A program made the translations under genes and the position numbers. 64,000 nt of DNA from an uncultured Clostridia bacterium (GTDB lineage: Bacteria > Bacillota > Clostridia > Christensenellales > Aristaeellaceae): the NCBI GenBank assembly GCA_946414315.1, contig CAMKNZ010000008.1:22954-86953 (forward strand), written 5' to 3'. Positions 52,704-61,428 of the stretch are shown piece by piece (the first letter of the stretch is position 1; the number at the start of each line of letters is the position of its first letter). Under the pieces are notes generated by a model. It searched no databases and was not told the origin of the DNA. It saw only the letters and a list, made by a program, of their open reading frames with translations.

Positions 52704-54725
52704 ATGAGTGAGAACCAAAAAACCTTCTACATCACAACGCCGATCTATTATCCGTCCGGCAACATGACCATCGGCCACACCTATACCACCGTGGCCGCGG
52801 ATACCATGACCCGGTTCAAGAAGATGCAGGGCTATGATACATATTTCCTGACCGGTACGGACGAGCACGGCCAGAAGATCGAGAAAAAGGCCGCGGAGGC
52901 AGGCGTAACCCCGATCGAATATGTGGACAAGATCGTGGCGGAGACGAAGGATCTCTGGAAACTCATGGACATTCAGTACGACGATTTTATCCGTACGTCC
53001 GAAGACCGCCATGTGAAGATCGTACAGAAGATTTTCCGGCAGTTCTATGAGCAGGGAGACATTTACAAGGCCGAGTATGAAGGCATGTACTGCACGCCCT
53101 GCGAAAGCTTCTGGACGCCTACCCAGCTGGTGGAGAAGGACGGCGTGAAAGTCTGTCCCGACTGCGGACGGCCCTGCCAGCCCATGAAGGAAGAAAGCTA
53201 TTTCTTCAAAATGAGCAAGTATCAGGACTGGCTGATCGACTATATTGAAACCCATCCCGATTTCATCCAGCCGGCGAAGCGGGCCAACGAAATGCTGACC
53301 AACTTCCTGCGGCCCGGCCTGCAGGACCTGTGTGTGAGCCGTACCAGCGTGAAGTGGGGCGTTCCGGTGGACTTTGACGAAAAGCATACCGTTTACGTCT
53401 GGATCGACGCGCTGAGCAACTATATCACCGCGCTGGGCTACGGCACGGATCACGACGAACTGTTCCGGAAATACTGGCCGGCGGACATCCACCTGGTAGG
53501 CAAGGAGATTGTACGGTTCCATACGATCTACTGGCCGATCATGCTGCACGCCCTGGGCCTGCCGCTGCCGAAGCAGGTGTTCGGCCACGGCTGGCTGCTG
53601 TTCGGCGCGGACCGGATGAGCAAATCCAAGGGCAACGTGGTCTATCCCGGCCCCATTGTCGCCCGGTACGGTGTGGATCCGCTGCGCTATTACCTGATGA
53701 GGGAGATGCCTTTCGGCGCGGACGGCAACTATACAAACGAATCTTTCCTGACCCGGATGAACGCCGATCTGGCGAACGACCTGGGCAACCTGGTCAGCCG
53801 GACCGTCGCGATGATCGAGAAGTATTTTGACGGCGTACTGCCTGCCTGGACCGACGCGGTCGATCCGGAACTGGATACGCCTCTGAAGGAGCACTGCGCC
53901 GCGCTGCCGTCCCTGGTTGACGAACAGATGGATAAGCTGCAGTTCTCCCAGGCGCTGGCGGAAATCTGGAAGGTGATCGGCGAGTGCAACAAGTATATCG
54001 ACCTGACCCAGCCCTGGGTTCTGGGCAAAGATCCGGAAAAGAAGGACAGACTGGCCAACGTCATGCTGACCCTGGCAGAATGTGTGCGCTTTGCGGCTGT
54101 GCTGATCGGTCCGTTTATGCCCTCAACGCCGGCGAGGATCTTTGAACAGCTGGGCGTGACGGATGAGAACCTGAAGAGCTGGGACAGCCTGAAGACCTTC
54201 GGCGCACTGCCCGCAGGCACCAAAGTGCAGAAGGGAGAAGCCCTGTTCCCGCGCATCGACGTGAACAAGGAACTGGAAGCCCTGAGCGGCGGCAAAGAAG
54301 AGAAAAAAGAAGCCAAGGCCGAAGCAAAGCAGGAAAAGAAAGACCAGAAAGCAGAGAAGAAGGCCGAAAAGAAACACGACGAACCGGAATATCCGGCGGA
54401 GATCGCTATTGACGATTTCTTTAAGTGCAAAATCCAGGTGGCCCGGGTACTAGCCTGTGAAAAGGTCGAGAAGAGCAGCAAACTGCTGAAGTTCCGCCTG
54501 AGGCTGGGCAAGGACGGCGAACGGATCGTGGTCAGCGGCATCCAGAAGTGGTATGAGCCGGAAACGCTGGTAGGTACCCAGGTGGCGGTGATCACCAACC
54601 TGAAGCCCGCAAAGCTGGCCGGCATCGAAAGCCAGGGTATGATCCTGTCTGCGCTGGATGACAACGGAAACCTTCGCCTGGTGACCGTCGGGGAAGGCGT
54701 TGAAGACGGTGCACTGATCGGATGA
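52704..54725 (+). CDS. metG: Methionyl-tRNA synthetase
   Basis: 673 residues. Class I catalytic core with HIGH-type motif TIGHTYTT and KMSKS-type DRMSKSKGN; the zinc knuckle has CTPCESFW and CPDCGRPC. An anticodon helical domain is followed by a Lys/Glu/Ala-rich linker (about 530-560, KKEAKAEAKQEKKDQKAEKK) and the C-terminal EMAP-type tRNA-binding domain (DDFFKCKIQVARV, GIQKWYEPE, NLKPAKLAGIESQGM). AGGAGGAA precedes ATG 52704. The stop overlaps tatD, as in Bacillus metS-yabD. Confidence 0.98.
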   Translation: MSENQKTFYITTPIYYPSGNMTIGHTYTTVAADTMTRFKKMQGYDTYFLTGTDEHGQKIEKKAAEAGVTPIEYVDKIVAETKDLWKLMDIQYDDFIRTSEDRHVKIVQKIFRQFYEQGDIYKAEYEGMYCTPCESFWTPTQLVEKDGVKVCPDCGRPCQPMKEESYFFKMSKYQDWLIDYIETHPDFIQPAKRANEMLTNFLRPGLQDLCVSRTSVKWGVPVDFDEKHTVYVWIDALSNYITALGYGTDHDELFRKYWPADIHLVGKEIVRFHTIYWPIMLHALGLPLPKQVFGHGWLLFGADRMSKSKGNVVYPGPIVARYGVDPLRYYLMREMPFGADGNYTNESFLTRMNADLANDLGNLVSRTVAMIEKYFDGVLPAWTDAVDPELDTPLKEHCAALPSLVDEQMDKLQFSQALAEIWKVIGECNKYIDLTQPWVLGKDPEKKDRLANVMLTLAECVRFAAVLIGPFMPSTPARIFEQLGVTDENLKSWDSLKTFGALPAGTKVQKGEALFPRIDVNKELEALSGGKEEKKEAKAEAKQEKKDQKAEKKAEKKHDEPEYPAEIAIDDFFKCKIQVARVLACEKVEKSSKLLKFRLRLGKDGERIVVSGIQKWYEPETLVGTQVAVITNLKPAKLAGIESQGMILSALDDNGNLRLVTVGEGVEDGALIG

Positions 54726-55492
54726 TGGAATGGTTTGACAGCCACTGCCATGTGGATGAGGAAGCATTTGACGAAGACCGGGGGGAAGCGCTGGCCCGCA
54801 TGGCGGAGCACGGCGTTACCCGGTATGCGGTGATCGGCTCCGACATGGAGACCTCCCGCCGGTCAATCCGTTTCGCGGCAGCGCACAGCGGCGCTGTTGC
54901 CGTCGGCGGCATTCATCCCCATGAAGCGAAAGGATTCCGGGAGCAGGACCTGCCGGAGATCGCAGACTGGTACCGGAAAGGAAAAATCCGGGCAATCGGG
55001 GAAATCGGGCTGGACTACTACTACGACCACAGCCCCCGGGAGGTCCAGCGTGACGTCTGTATCAGGCAGATGGAACTTGCCTGGGAACTGGGCGCACCGG
55101 TAGCTTATCACATCCGGGACGCTCACGCCGAAATGCTTGAGATCATGAAAAGCATGAAGGCGAAACTTACCGGCGGAATCATCCATTGCTTCTCCGGAAG
55201 CGCGGAGATGGCGAAGGAATACCTGAAGCTCGGGTACTATATCTCCTTTGCCGGTCCGCTGACGTTCAAAAAAGCACCGAGACTGCAGGAAACCTGCCTG
55301 CTTGTTCCCAAAGACCGCCTGCTGATTGAGACGGACAGCCCCTATATGGCGCCCGAACCGGTGCGGGGAAGACGGAACGAACCGGCCAATGTCCGGTATG
55401 TAGGCCTGAAAGTGGCGGAACTTCGCGGAGAGGATCCTGAAGAGGTCGCCGCGTATACGACGGCAAACGCGATGAAAGTATATAACCTGTAA
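54722..55492 (+). CDS. tatD: TatD-family metal-dependent deoxyribonuclease
   Basis: 256 residues, TIM-barrel amidohydrolase fold. Metal ligands appear in DSHCHVDEEAF, AIGEIGLDYYYD, YHIRDAH, GIIHCFSGS and LIETDSPYMAP. Family members are 3'-5' DNases or D-aminoacyl-tRNA deacylases. ATG 54722 overlaps the metG stop (ATGA). A palindromic terminator follows. Confidence 0.94.
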   Translation: MMEWFDSHCHVDEEAFDEDRGEALARMAEHGVTRYAVIGSDMETSRRSIRFAAAHSGAVAVGGIHPHEAKGFREQDLPEIADWYRKGKIRAIGEIGLDYYYDHSPREVQRDVCIRQMELAWELGAPVAYHIRDAHAEMLEIMKSMKAKLTGGIIHCFSGSAEMAKEYLKLGYYISFAGPLTFKKAPRLQETCLLVPKDRLLIETDSPYMAPEPVRGRRNEPANVRYVGLKVAELRGEDPEEVAAYTTANAMKVYNL

Positions 55493-55493
55493 T

Positions 55494-55521
55494 AAACAGC
55501 CTCCCGCGGGAGGCTGTTTTA
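55494..55521 (+). terminator. Terminator after tatD
   Basis: A perfect palindrome with arms AAACAGCCTCCCG and CGGGAGGCTGTTT (55494-55519), then TTAATAGG. The T-run is formed by the right arm plus flanking T. Confidence 0.85.
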
Positions 55522-55571
55522 ATAGGCAAAAGCAGGGAAGTATGGTAAAATATCAGAAACGGAGGTGCGGC

Positions 55572-57740
55572 ATGGGAAAGATCGTTGTGGTGGCTGAAAA
55601 GCCCAGCGTGGGCCGGGATATTGCCCGGGTACTGGGCTGCAGAACCGGCGGGGACGGCTGCCTGATCGGGGAGAAATATATCGTCACCTGGGCAGTGGGC
55701 CACCTGGTTACGCTGATGGAACCGAACGAAATAGACCCGAAGTATGAAAAGTGGTCCTTTGCCACACTGCCGATCCTTCCGGAGACAATTCCGCTGAAGG
55801 TCATCTCCCAGACGAAAGACCAGTACGGCAAGGTTAAAAAACTGATCAACGACAAGGAAACGGATTCGCTGATCTGTGCTACAGACGCGGGGCGGGAAGG
55901 CGAACTGATCTTCCGGTATATTTACGAAAAAGCCGGCTGCAAAAAGCCTTTCCAGCGTCTTTGGATCTCTTCCATGACAGACGAAGCGATTACCGAAGGC
56001 TTCCGGGATATACGGCCCGGCGCGGATTACGACGGACTGTATGAGAGCGCCCGGTGCCGGAGCAAGGCGGACTGGCTGGTAGGCATGAACGCCAGCCGGG
56101 CGTTTACCCTGAAATACAACACGCTTCTTTCCATCGGCCGGGTCCAGACACCGACGCTGGCGATCCTGGTGAAGCGGCGGAAAGAGATCGAGAACTTCAA
56201 ACCGGAAGGCTTCTGCACGCTGACAGCCGATTTCGGCGATTACAGCGGCGTATACTTTTCGGACAAACTGGATCCGGACACCCGCCTGAAGCAGAAGGAA
56301 GATGCGGAAGCGATCGCAGAAGCGGTAAAAAACAAAACAGGTACGGTGATCCAGGCGGAAACGGCCCGGAAAAAGGAAGCACCGCCTCAACTGTATGATC
56401 TGACCAGCCTGCAGCGGGACGCAAACAAGATGCTTGGATTCACGGCGGATAAGACGCTGAAGACCGCCCAGAGCCTGTATGAAAAGCATAAGGCGCTGAC
56501 CTATCCCCGCACGGACAGCCGGTATCTGCCCCCGGACATGATTCCCCGGGTGGTCCAGACGATGAAGCTGCTGCCGGAAGCTTACCAGAAATATGTTCCC
56601 GGGGCGCTGCCCGGCGGGAAACTGCCGGTGAGCAAGCGCACGATCGACCAGACAAAGGTGACGGATCACCACGCGATTATTCCGACGGCCAAGAAGGCGG
56701 ATCCGTCGAAATTCAGCGAAGATGAGCGGAAACTGTTCGACATGGTGGCCCGCAGGTTGCTGACCGCTTTTTATCCCTGGTGCGAATATGACGCGACGAA
56801 AATTATTACAAAGGTTGAGGAGCATACCTTCCGCACAACAGGCAAGGTAATCGTAACCAACGGCTGGCACGACGTGCCGCCGCTGGAGAATCCTCCCAAA
56901 GCCAGGAAGAAACCGCCGGAAGAGGGAGAGAGCGAGAACCCGCTGCCGCCGCTGGCGGAAGGAGATATCCGGACGGTCAAGGGCACCCGGATCAAGGAAG
57001 ACAAGACCAAACCGCCGGCTCCGCATACAGACGCCAGCCTGCTGGCGGCTATGGAAACCGCCGGGAAAGAACTGGACGACGAGGAACTGGTACGACAGAT
57101 GAAGGGCAGCGGAATTGGTACGCCGGCTACCCGCGCGGCGATTATCGAGCGGCTGCTGAAGGTCGGCTATGCCCAGCGGCGGGGGAAGACCCTGAACGCG
57201 ACAGATAAGGGCGTGATGCTGATCGACGTGGTGCCGGGAGAACTGTCCAGTCCGGAACTGACAGGACGCTGGGAACTGGCGCTGCATGAGATTACGGACG
57301 GAGAACAGGATCCCGGGCGGTTTATGGACGGGATTGCCCGTATGAGCAGTTTTCTGGTAAACTATGCACGGGAAAACGCCGCGTCTGTCGCGTTTCCGGA
57401 AGAGGAAAAACGATACGGAAAGAAAGGCAGCAGGCGGACTCCGGCGGTACCCCTGCAGGGAGCGGTCTGCCCGATTTGCGGCAGGGGCGGGATGCGCGAA
57501 AACTCTCACGCCTTCAGCTGTACGGAAAAAGGATGCAACTGCACGATCTGGAAGGATTGTCTGCAAAAAGGCGGCGGTCCTGCCATCACCGGGAAGCTAC
57601 TGCTCCTGCTGCTGGAAAAGAAACAGCTGCAGGGTTCCACGGGAATCCTGATGATGAAGGAAGGGAAGATCCTCTTCTATCCCAACGGCAGTGAGGTGCC
57701 CTCTGTGGAACGATCCATGATCTATGTCAAACAGCACTGA
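55572..57740 (+). CDS. topB: DNA topoisomerase III
   Basis: 722 residues, type IA topoisomerase. The Toprim domain has VVAEKPSVGRDIARVLG and ATDAGREGELIFRYIYE; the cavity domain has ASRAFTLKYNT and SIGRVQTPTLAIL; the catalytic Tyr is in LTYPRTDSRYL. A C-terminal zinc-finger-like unit has CPICGRGGMREN and CTEKGCNC. The enzyme decatenates and relaxes single-stranded-containing DNA. ATG 55572 has ACGGAGGTG upstream. Chromosomal and mobile-element TopB copies both exist; nothing mobile is seen around this one. Confidence 0.94.
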   Translation: MGKIVVVAEKPSVGRDIARVLGCRTGGDGCLIGEKYIVTWAVGHLVTLMEPNEIDPKYEKWSFATLPILPETIPLKVISQTKDQYGKVKKLINDKETDSLICATDAGREGELIFRYIYEKAGCKKPFQRLWISSMTDEAITEGFRDIRPGADYDGLYESARCRSKADWLVGMNASRAFTLKYNTLLSIGRVQTPTLAILVKRRKEIENFKPEGFCTLTADFGDYSGVYFSDKLDPDTRLKQKEDAEAIAEAVKNKTGTVIQAETARKKEAPPQLYDLTSLQRDANKMLGFTADKTLKTAQSLYEKHKALTYPRTDSRYLPPDMIPRVVQTMKLLPEAYQKYVPGALPGGKLPVSKRTIDQTKVTDHHAIIPTAKKADPSKFSEDERKLFDMVARRLLTAFYPWCEYDATKIITKVEEHTFRTTGKVIVTNGWHDVPPLENPPKARKKPPEEGESENPLPPLAEGDIRTVKGTRIKEDKTKPPAPHTDASLLAAMETAGKELDDEELVRQMKGSGIGTPATRAAIIERLLKVGYAQRRGKTLNATDKGVMLIDVVPGELSSPELTGRWELALHEITDGEQDPGRFMDGIARMSSFLVNYARENAASVAFPEEEKRYGKKGSRRTPAVPLQGAVCPICGRGGMRENSHAFSCTEKGCNCTIWKDCLQKGGGPAITGKLLLLLLEKKQLQGSTGILMMKEGKILFYPNGSEVPSVERSMIYVKQH

Positions 57741-57757
57741 GAAAGGATGACGGACCT

Positions 57758-58105
57758 ATGATGAACGGATACGACAAACAGGAAGCGCTGGAGTACATCC
57801 TGAAGAGGATCCGCGCGAAAGACCATCCGGAACTGGCGGACCGCCTTCCGGAACTGATCAGCCAGACGATCGACGCAGATATGGCCTATATGCATGAGCA
57901 TCATGTGATCGATGAGGACGGAAACGCCGGCACTGAATACTATGAGGATGACGAGGCCTTTGAGTATATGGTCGAAAAGCTGGCGGAAGAGAACGACCTG
58001 GATCCGGTGAAAGCAGTCAAACTGGCGTCCCTGGTGGACGATTATATGGATTATCAGCAGGAATATCTGGAATCCAAAGGGCTGGTAGACTGGGACGATG
58101 AATAA
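57758..58105 (+). CDS. Small acidic protein of unknown function
   Basis: 115 residues, strongly acidic, predicted mostly helical. Two helical halves are separated by an acidic loop (IDEDGNAGTEYYEDDEAF). I do not recognise a domain. AAAGGATG lies just upstream of ATGATG at 57758. It starts 17 bases after topB and its end overlaps the pyruvyl transferase gene by eight bases, so it is likely expressed with both; a role as partner of TopB is possible but unsupported. Confidence 0.75.
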   Translation: MMNGYDKQEALEYILKRIRAKDHPELADRLPELISQTIDADMAYMHEHHVIDEDGNAGTEYYEDDEAFEYMVEKLAEENDLDPVKAVKLASLVDDYMDYQQEYLESKGLVDWDDE

Positions 58106-59153
58106 AGGGCAGAAGGCAGGGATTATCACCTTCCTGCACAACGATAATTTCGGCTCCTCGCTCCAGGCATACGCGCTGCAACGGGCGGTGCGTGACATGG
58201 GATACGAATGCGTCCATCTGGACTACCGGCCGGACCGGACCGAAAAGATCCGGAACCTGCTGAAGAGCGGAAACAATCCGAAACTGATTCTGGAAGGTAT
58301 CCGGAAACGTGAAGTCAAGGCTGACCAGAGCGGCGCACGCCGTAAAAGCGAGGCGATCCCCGCGTTCTATCAGCGGAGGATGAAGCTGACTGCGCCTTGC
58401 CGGAACCAGAAAGAACTGCGGAAAGCAAGCCGGGACTGCGACCTGCTTCTGTGTGGCAGCGACCAGATCTGGAATCCGGTATGGCTGAATCCGGCCTATT
58501 TCCTGACGTTTGCCGACAGGAATGTGCCGAAGGCCGCCTATGCGCCCAGCCTTGGCGTCAGCAGGCTTCCGAAGGCGGGCAAAATCCGGAAGATCCGCCG
58601 CTGGACGAAAGACTTCCGTGCAATCTCCGTACGGGAGGAAGAAGGCGCGCAGCTCCTGAAGCAGATGACAGGCCGTGAAGTACCTGTCCTGCCTGATCCG
58701 GTATGCCTGCTTTCCGTGGAAGAATGGAATGAGATTGCGGGGAAGGCGCCGGAAGGGGAGCCTTATCTGCTTTGCTATTTTATCGGGAGCAACCCGGTTT
58801 ACTGGGAACGGGTCCTGACACTGCAAAAGGAAACCGGCCTTCGGGTGATCGTGCTGCCGGTGACGGCGGAGAGCTATCGCAGCGGATACGAGCTGCTGGA
58901 CGGTGCGGGACCGGAGGATTTCCTGGCTGCGGTCCGGGACGCTGCCTGTTTCTGTACGGACAGTTTCCACGGGTTTGTGTTCGGTTCGATTTTCGGAACC
59001 CGGATGGAAGTGATCCGCCGGTACCGGGAAGACGATCCGGAAAGCAAAAACAGCCGCGTGGATCAGTTCAGGCGGCTGCTGTCTGAGAAACCGATTGATG
59101 AATTGAGGGAGATTGGCAGAACCTGGCTCGAGAAGACAATCCAGGAGTCATAA
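58098..59153 (+). CDS. Polysaccharide pyruvyl transferase family protein
   Basis: 351 residues. Family signatures: IITFLHNDNFGSSLQAYALQRAV at the N-terminus, LLLCGSDQIWNPVW, APSLGVSRL, SVREEEGAQLL, LPDPVCLL and the C-terminal CTDSFHGFVFGSIFG. Members transfer pyruvate to sugars of surface polymers (CsaB, WcaK type), with GT-B-like fold and phosphoenolpyruvate donor. The acceptor is unknown. Start ATG 58098 overlaps the upstream stop. Two glycosyltransferase genes lie 0.4 kb on in the opposite orientation, making a small surface-polysaccharide locus likely. Confidence 0.88.
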   Translation: MNKGQKAGIITFLHNDNFGSSLQAYALQRAVRDMGYECVHLDYRPDRTEKIRNLLKSGNNPKLILEGIRKREVKADQSGARRKSEAIPAFYQRRMKLTAPCRNQKELRKASRDCDLLLCGSDQIWNPVWLNPAYFLTFADRNVPKAAYAPSLGVSRLPKAGKIRKIRRWTKDFRAISVREEEGAQLLKQMTGREVPVLPDPVCLLSVEEWNEIAGKAPEGEPYLLCYFIGSNPVYWERVLTLQKETGLRVIVLPVTAESYRSGYELLDGAGPEDFLAAVRDAACFCTDSFHGFVFGSIFGTRMEVIRRYREDDPESKNSRVDQFRRLLSEKPIDELREIGRTWLEKTIQES

Positions 59154-59174
59154 TAACACAACAGAATCAAAGCA

Positions 59175-59209
59175 AATGAAAAACCCGTCTGCTGCACAAC
59201 AGACGGGTT
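59175..59209 (-). terminator. Terminator of rpmB (usable from both sides)
   Basis: 10-bp stem AACCCGTCTG/CAGACGGGTT (59182-59191, 59200-59209). Read on the minus strand it ends in TTTTTCATTTG. It also stands at the end of the plus-strand pyruvyl transferase gene. Confidence 0.85.
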
Positions 59210-59227
59210 GATCTTTCATTCGGGGGC

Positions 59228-59440
59228 TCAGGCCTCTTCGTGAATCTTGGGCAGCGCGCGCTGCACATTGCCGCTGCGCAGGCAGCGAGTGCAAACGTTC
59301 ATCCGCTTGGCCGCTCCGTTCACCATCACACGAACGCTCTGCACATTGGGCGCCCAGATACGATGGCTCTTGCGGTTGGAGTGGCTGACGTTGTTGCCGT
59401 TCAGCGTGCCCTTTTCGCAAATCTCACAAAACTTACCCAT
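59228..59440 (-). CDS. rpmB: 50S ribosomal protein L28
   Basis: 70 residues. MGKFCEICEKGTLNGNNVSH and the C-terminal CTRCLRSGNVQRA give the four-Cys zinc-binding form (CxxC plus CxxC) of L28. ATG 59440 follows GAGGAGG with nine bases spacing; an in-frame upstream start would add a non-family segment. It has its own strong promoter and terminator, so it is a monocistronic unit. Confidence 0.97.
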   Translation of the reverse strand: MGKFCEICEKGTLNGNNVSHSNRKSHRIWAPNVQSVRVMVNGAAKRMNVCTRCLRSGNVQRALPKIHEEA

Positions 59441-59484
59441 GGAAATCATCCTCCTCGTTGGAGTGTTACACATCAAGCCTGACT

Positions 59485-59513
59485 ATGATATCACGGCCGA
59501 AATCAAAATGCAA
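59485..59513 (-). promoter_or_regulatory. Sigma-A promoter of rpmB
   Basis: On the minus strand TTGCAT (59508-59513), 17-base spacer and TATCAT (59485-59490), about 45 bases upstream of the start codon. Confidence 0.85.
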
Positions 59514-59533
59514 GCAGTTTTTTGTGAATTTGT

Positions 59534-60466
59534 TTATCCGAAAAGGATCTGGCCGAGACGGGTAACCGGGCTCTGCATTACACAGCCCATCCGGCGGACG
59601 GCCAGGACCCGGGGCAGTTTCCGCATCCGCTGGGTGGAAAGATACGCTTCCACGGTATTCAGCGCATCGGCAGGAAGTTCTTTGCCATAGATCTTCCTGA
59701 ATACTTTGGTATGGGTATAGGTCAGCAGGATGCGTCGTTTTGCGTCCTCCCGGTTCCGCAGAGCGGCCAGACCCCGGGCAACCAGGCTCTGTGAACTGGC
59801 ACCGATGACGTTGCCTTCATGCTGGCGGTAACGCGTCAGCGGCTGATCCACGAAAGCGATCCGGCCGAAGGAGGCGGCGGTCAGCGCGATAAACCAGTCA
59901 TGCATGAAAAGGTCTTTGGCGACCGCATGGGCGGCGATCAGGTCCCGAAGCGGCCGGTTCATGATCAGGGTACAGCCCGTTACGTTATTCTGGACCAGAA
60001 GCCGGGACAGCGTGACTGCGCCGGGATCCCATCCCTGATGATGAAAAAAGCTGTCCCCGATCTTTTCACCGGCCTCATCGATCAGGGAACAGTCAGAATG
60101 GACAAGGAGCGGGGTGCTGCTCCCGTATTCTTTTTCCAGGTCCTGCAGCGCCTGCTTGAGGACGGCGATCTTCTCCGTCTCCCATATGTCGTCCTGATCG
60201 CAGAGCAGACAGCAGTCCGCATCCGCCTGGCGAACCAGGGACAGGAAATTGCCGGCGGCGCCCAGGTGCTTTCCCTGTTCCGAACCGAAAACAAACCGGT
60301 TGTCCTGCGCGGCGATATCTTTCAGGATTGCAGGCGTATCGTCCGTTGACCCGTCGTCCTGCATGATGACGACAAAATCCGGATCGGACTGTGTACGAAG
60401 GGATTCCAGCAGGCCGGGCAGGTGGACGCTCCCGTTGAAGGCAGTCAGCAGAACGGCAGTCTTCAC
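59534..60466 (-). CDS. Family 2 glycosyltransferase, rhamnosyltransferase-like
   Basis: 310 residues. GT-A fold with KTAVLLTAFNGSVHLPGLL at the N-terminus, MQDDGSTDDTPAIL (nucleotide-sugar Asp), LCDQDDIWE (the DxD-type metal site in the middle) and HDWFIALTA with RYRQHEGNVIG. These match WbbL/RfbF-like rhamnosyltransferases of surface polysaccharides. The likely start is GTG 60466, which overlaps the upstream gene's stop as GTGA; an ATG at 60481 would extend it by five residues. It is the distal gene of a two-gene operon. Confidence 0.88.
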   Translation of the reverse strand: MKTAVLLTAFNGSVHLPGLLESLRTQSDPDFVVIMQDDGSTDDTPAILKDIAAQDNRFVFGSEQGKHLGAAGNFLSLVRQADADCCLLCDQDDIWETEKIAVLKQALQDLEKEYGSSTPLLVHSDCSLIDEAGEKIGDSFFHHQGWDPGAVTLSRLLVQNNVTGCTLIMNRPLRDLIAAHAVAKDLFMHDWFIALTAASFGRIAFVDQPLTRYRQHEGNVIGASSQSLVARGLAALRNREDAKRRILLTYTHTKVFRKIYGKELPADALNTVEAYLSTQRMRKLPRVLAVRRMGCVMQSPVTRLGQILFG

Positions 60467-61233
60467 CAGGTGACACCCCATTTCAGGAAATACTTGAAGA
60501 CAGAGTGGATCTGGCGCATGCGGCCCCTGAAGGTACGGGTGTTTTCCCGGGCCCACTGGTGGGTTACCTGCATGTCAGGATGATAGACGATGCTGCCTAG
60601 ACGCTGCTCCAGAACGCGGCGGCTCAGGTCCGAATCCTCCTGATACAGGAAGAAACGGGGATCAAAACCATTCAGGTGTTTAAAGATATCTGTACGGATG
60701 AGCAGGAAACAGCCTGTCGCAAATTCTACGGGAATGGGATGCCGGACTTCCGTATCAGCAAGGGTGAATTCGTTGCGCCAGCGGCGGAAGATGCCGCCAA
60801 AGCCTTCAAACAGGCCGCCTAGCAGATAATGAACAGAGATCCGCTTTTTGGGGAGAAACTGCTCGGTGCCGTCTTCGTTCATGACCCGGGGCGTCAGGAT
60901 CGCGATGTTGGGATGGACTTCCATATAGCTGACCATGCGGGTGAGCAGGGCAGGATCGAAGGTCACATCGGGATTCATGATCAGATGGTACTTGCTCTGA
61001 AGCAGCGGAAGCACGGCGTTGTTGGCACGGCCGAAGCCGATGTTTCCTTTTTGGGGAAGAACCCGGACGCCGGGGAAGAGCCACTGGATTTTTTCGGCGG
61101 TCAGGTCCTGGGGCGTGTTGTCGGCCAGGAATACATCCACCTCAAGATCGGCATTCTGAATACACCGCAGGGCATGAGTCAGTTCGTCCCCGCAGTGATA
61201 CAGCACGATACAGGCGGAAAGGATCGAAGCCAT
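60463..61233 (-). CDS. Family 2 glycosyltransferase
   Basis: 256 residues, GT-A fold. ILSACIVLYHCGDELTHAL opens the domain; FLADNTPQD, NIGFGRANNAVL and LIMNPDVTF (the metal-binding site) follow; RFFLYQEDSDLSRRVLEQ contains the acceptor-side acidic pair. Similar to N-acetylglucosaminyl-diphospho-decaprenol rhamnosyltransferases (WbbL). ATG 61233 has CGGAGG about ten bases upstream. Translationally coupled to the second transferase; the pair probably builds part of a surface glycan. No polymerase or flippase is visible nearby. Confidence 0.88.
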   Translation of the reverse strand: MASILSACIVLYHCGDELTHALRCIQNADLEVDVFLADNTPQDLTAEKIQWLFPGVRVLPQKGNIGFGRANNAVLPLLQSKYHLIMNPDVTFDPALLTRMVSYMEVHPNIAILTPRVMNEDGTEQFLPKKRISVHYLLGGLFEGFGGIFRRWRNEFTLADTEVRHPIPVEFATGCFLLIRTDIFKHLNGFDPRFFLYQEDSDLSRRVLEQRLGSIVYHPDMQVTHQWARENTRTFRGRMRQIHSVFKYFLKWGVTW

Positions 61234-61273
61234 CCAATACAACCTCCGAAGGCATGATTCTGTCATTACCGGT

Positions 61274-61302
61274 ATTTTACAGGGTTCGGGCAGATTTGTC
61301 CA
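61274..61302 (-). promoter_or_regulatory. Promoter of the glycosyltransferase pair
   Basis: Minus strand: TGGACA (61297-61302), 17-base spacer, TAAAAT (61274-61279), about 40 bases before ATG 61233. Confidence 0.72.
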
Positions 61303-61353
61303 TAACGGAGCATGAGAAAGATGAAGGGATCGGGGAACGAAAAAGCAACGCGA

Positions 61354-61383
61354 TTGTCAGGTTCCGGGCAGTTATGGTAAAAT
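61354..61383 (+). promoter_or_regulatory. Promoter of the exodeoxyribonuclease III gene
   Basis: TTGTCA (61354-61359), 18-base spacer, TAAAAT (61378-61383), about 45 bases before the start codon. Confidence 0.65.
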
Positions 61384-61428
61384 ACCGCGACGGCTGTCCC
61401 AAAAAGAAGACAACGGAGTGAATATACA

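Noticed and set aside
55266..57566. 766-codon open frame antisense to topB
   Set aside because: topB has all type IA topoisomerase motifs on the plus strand; the antisense frame has none and crosses the tatD terminator.
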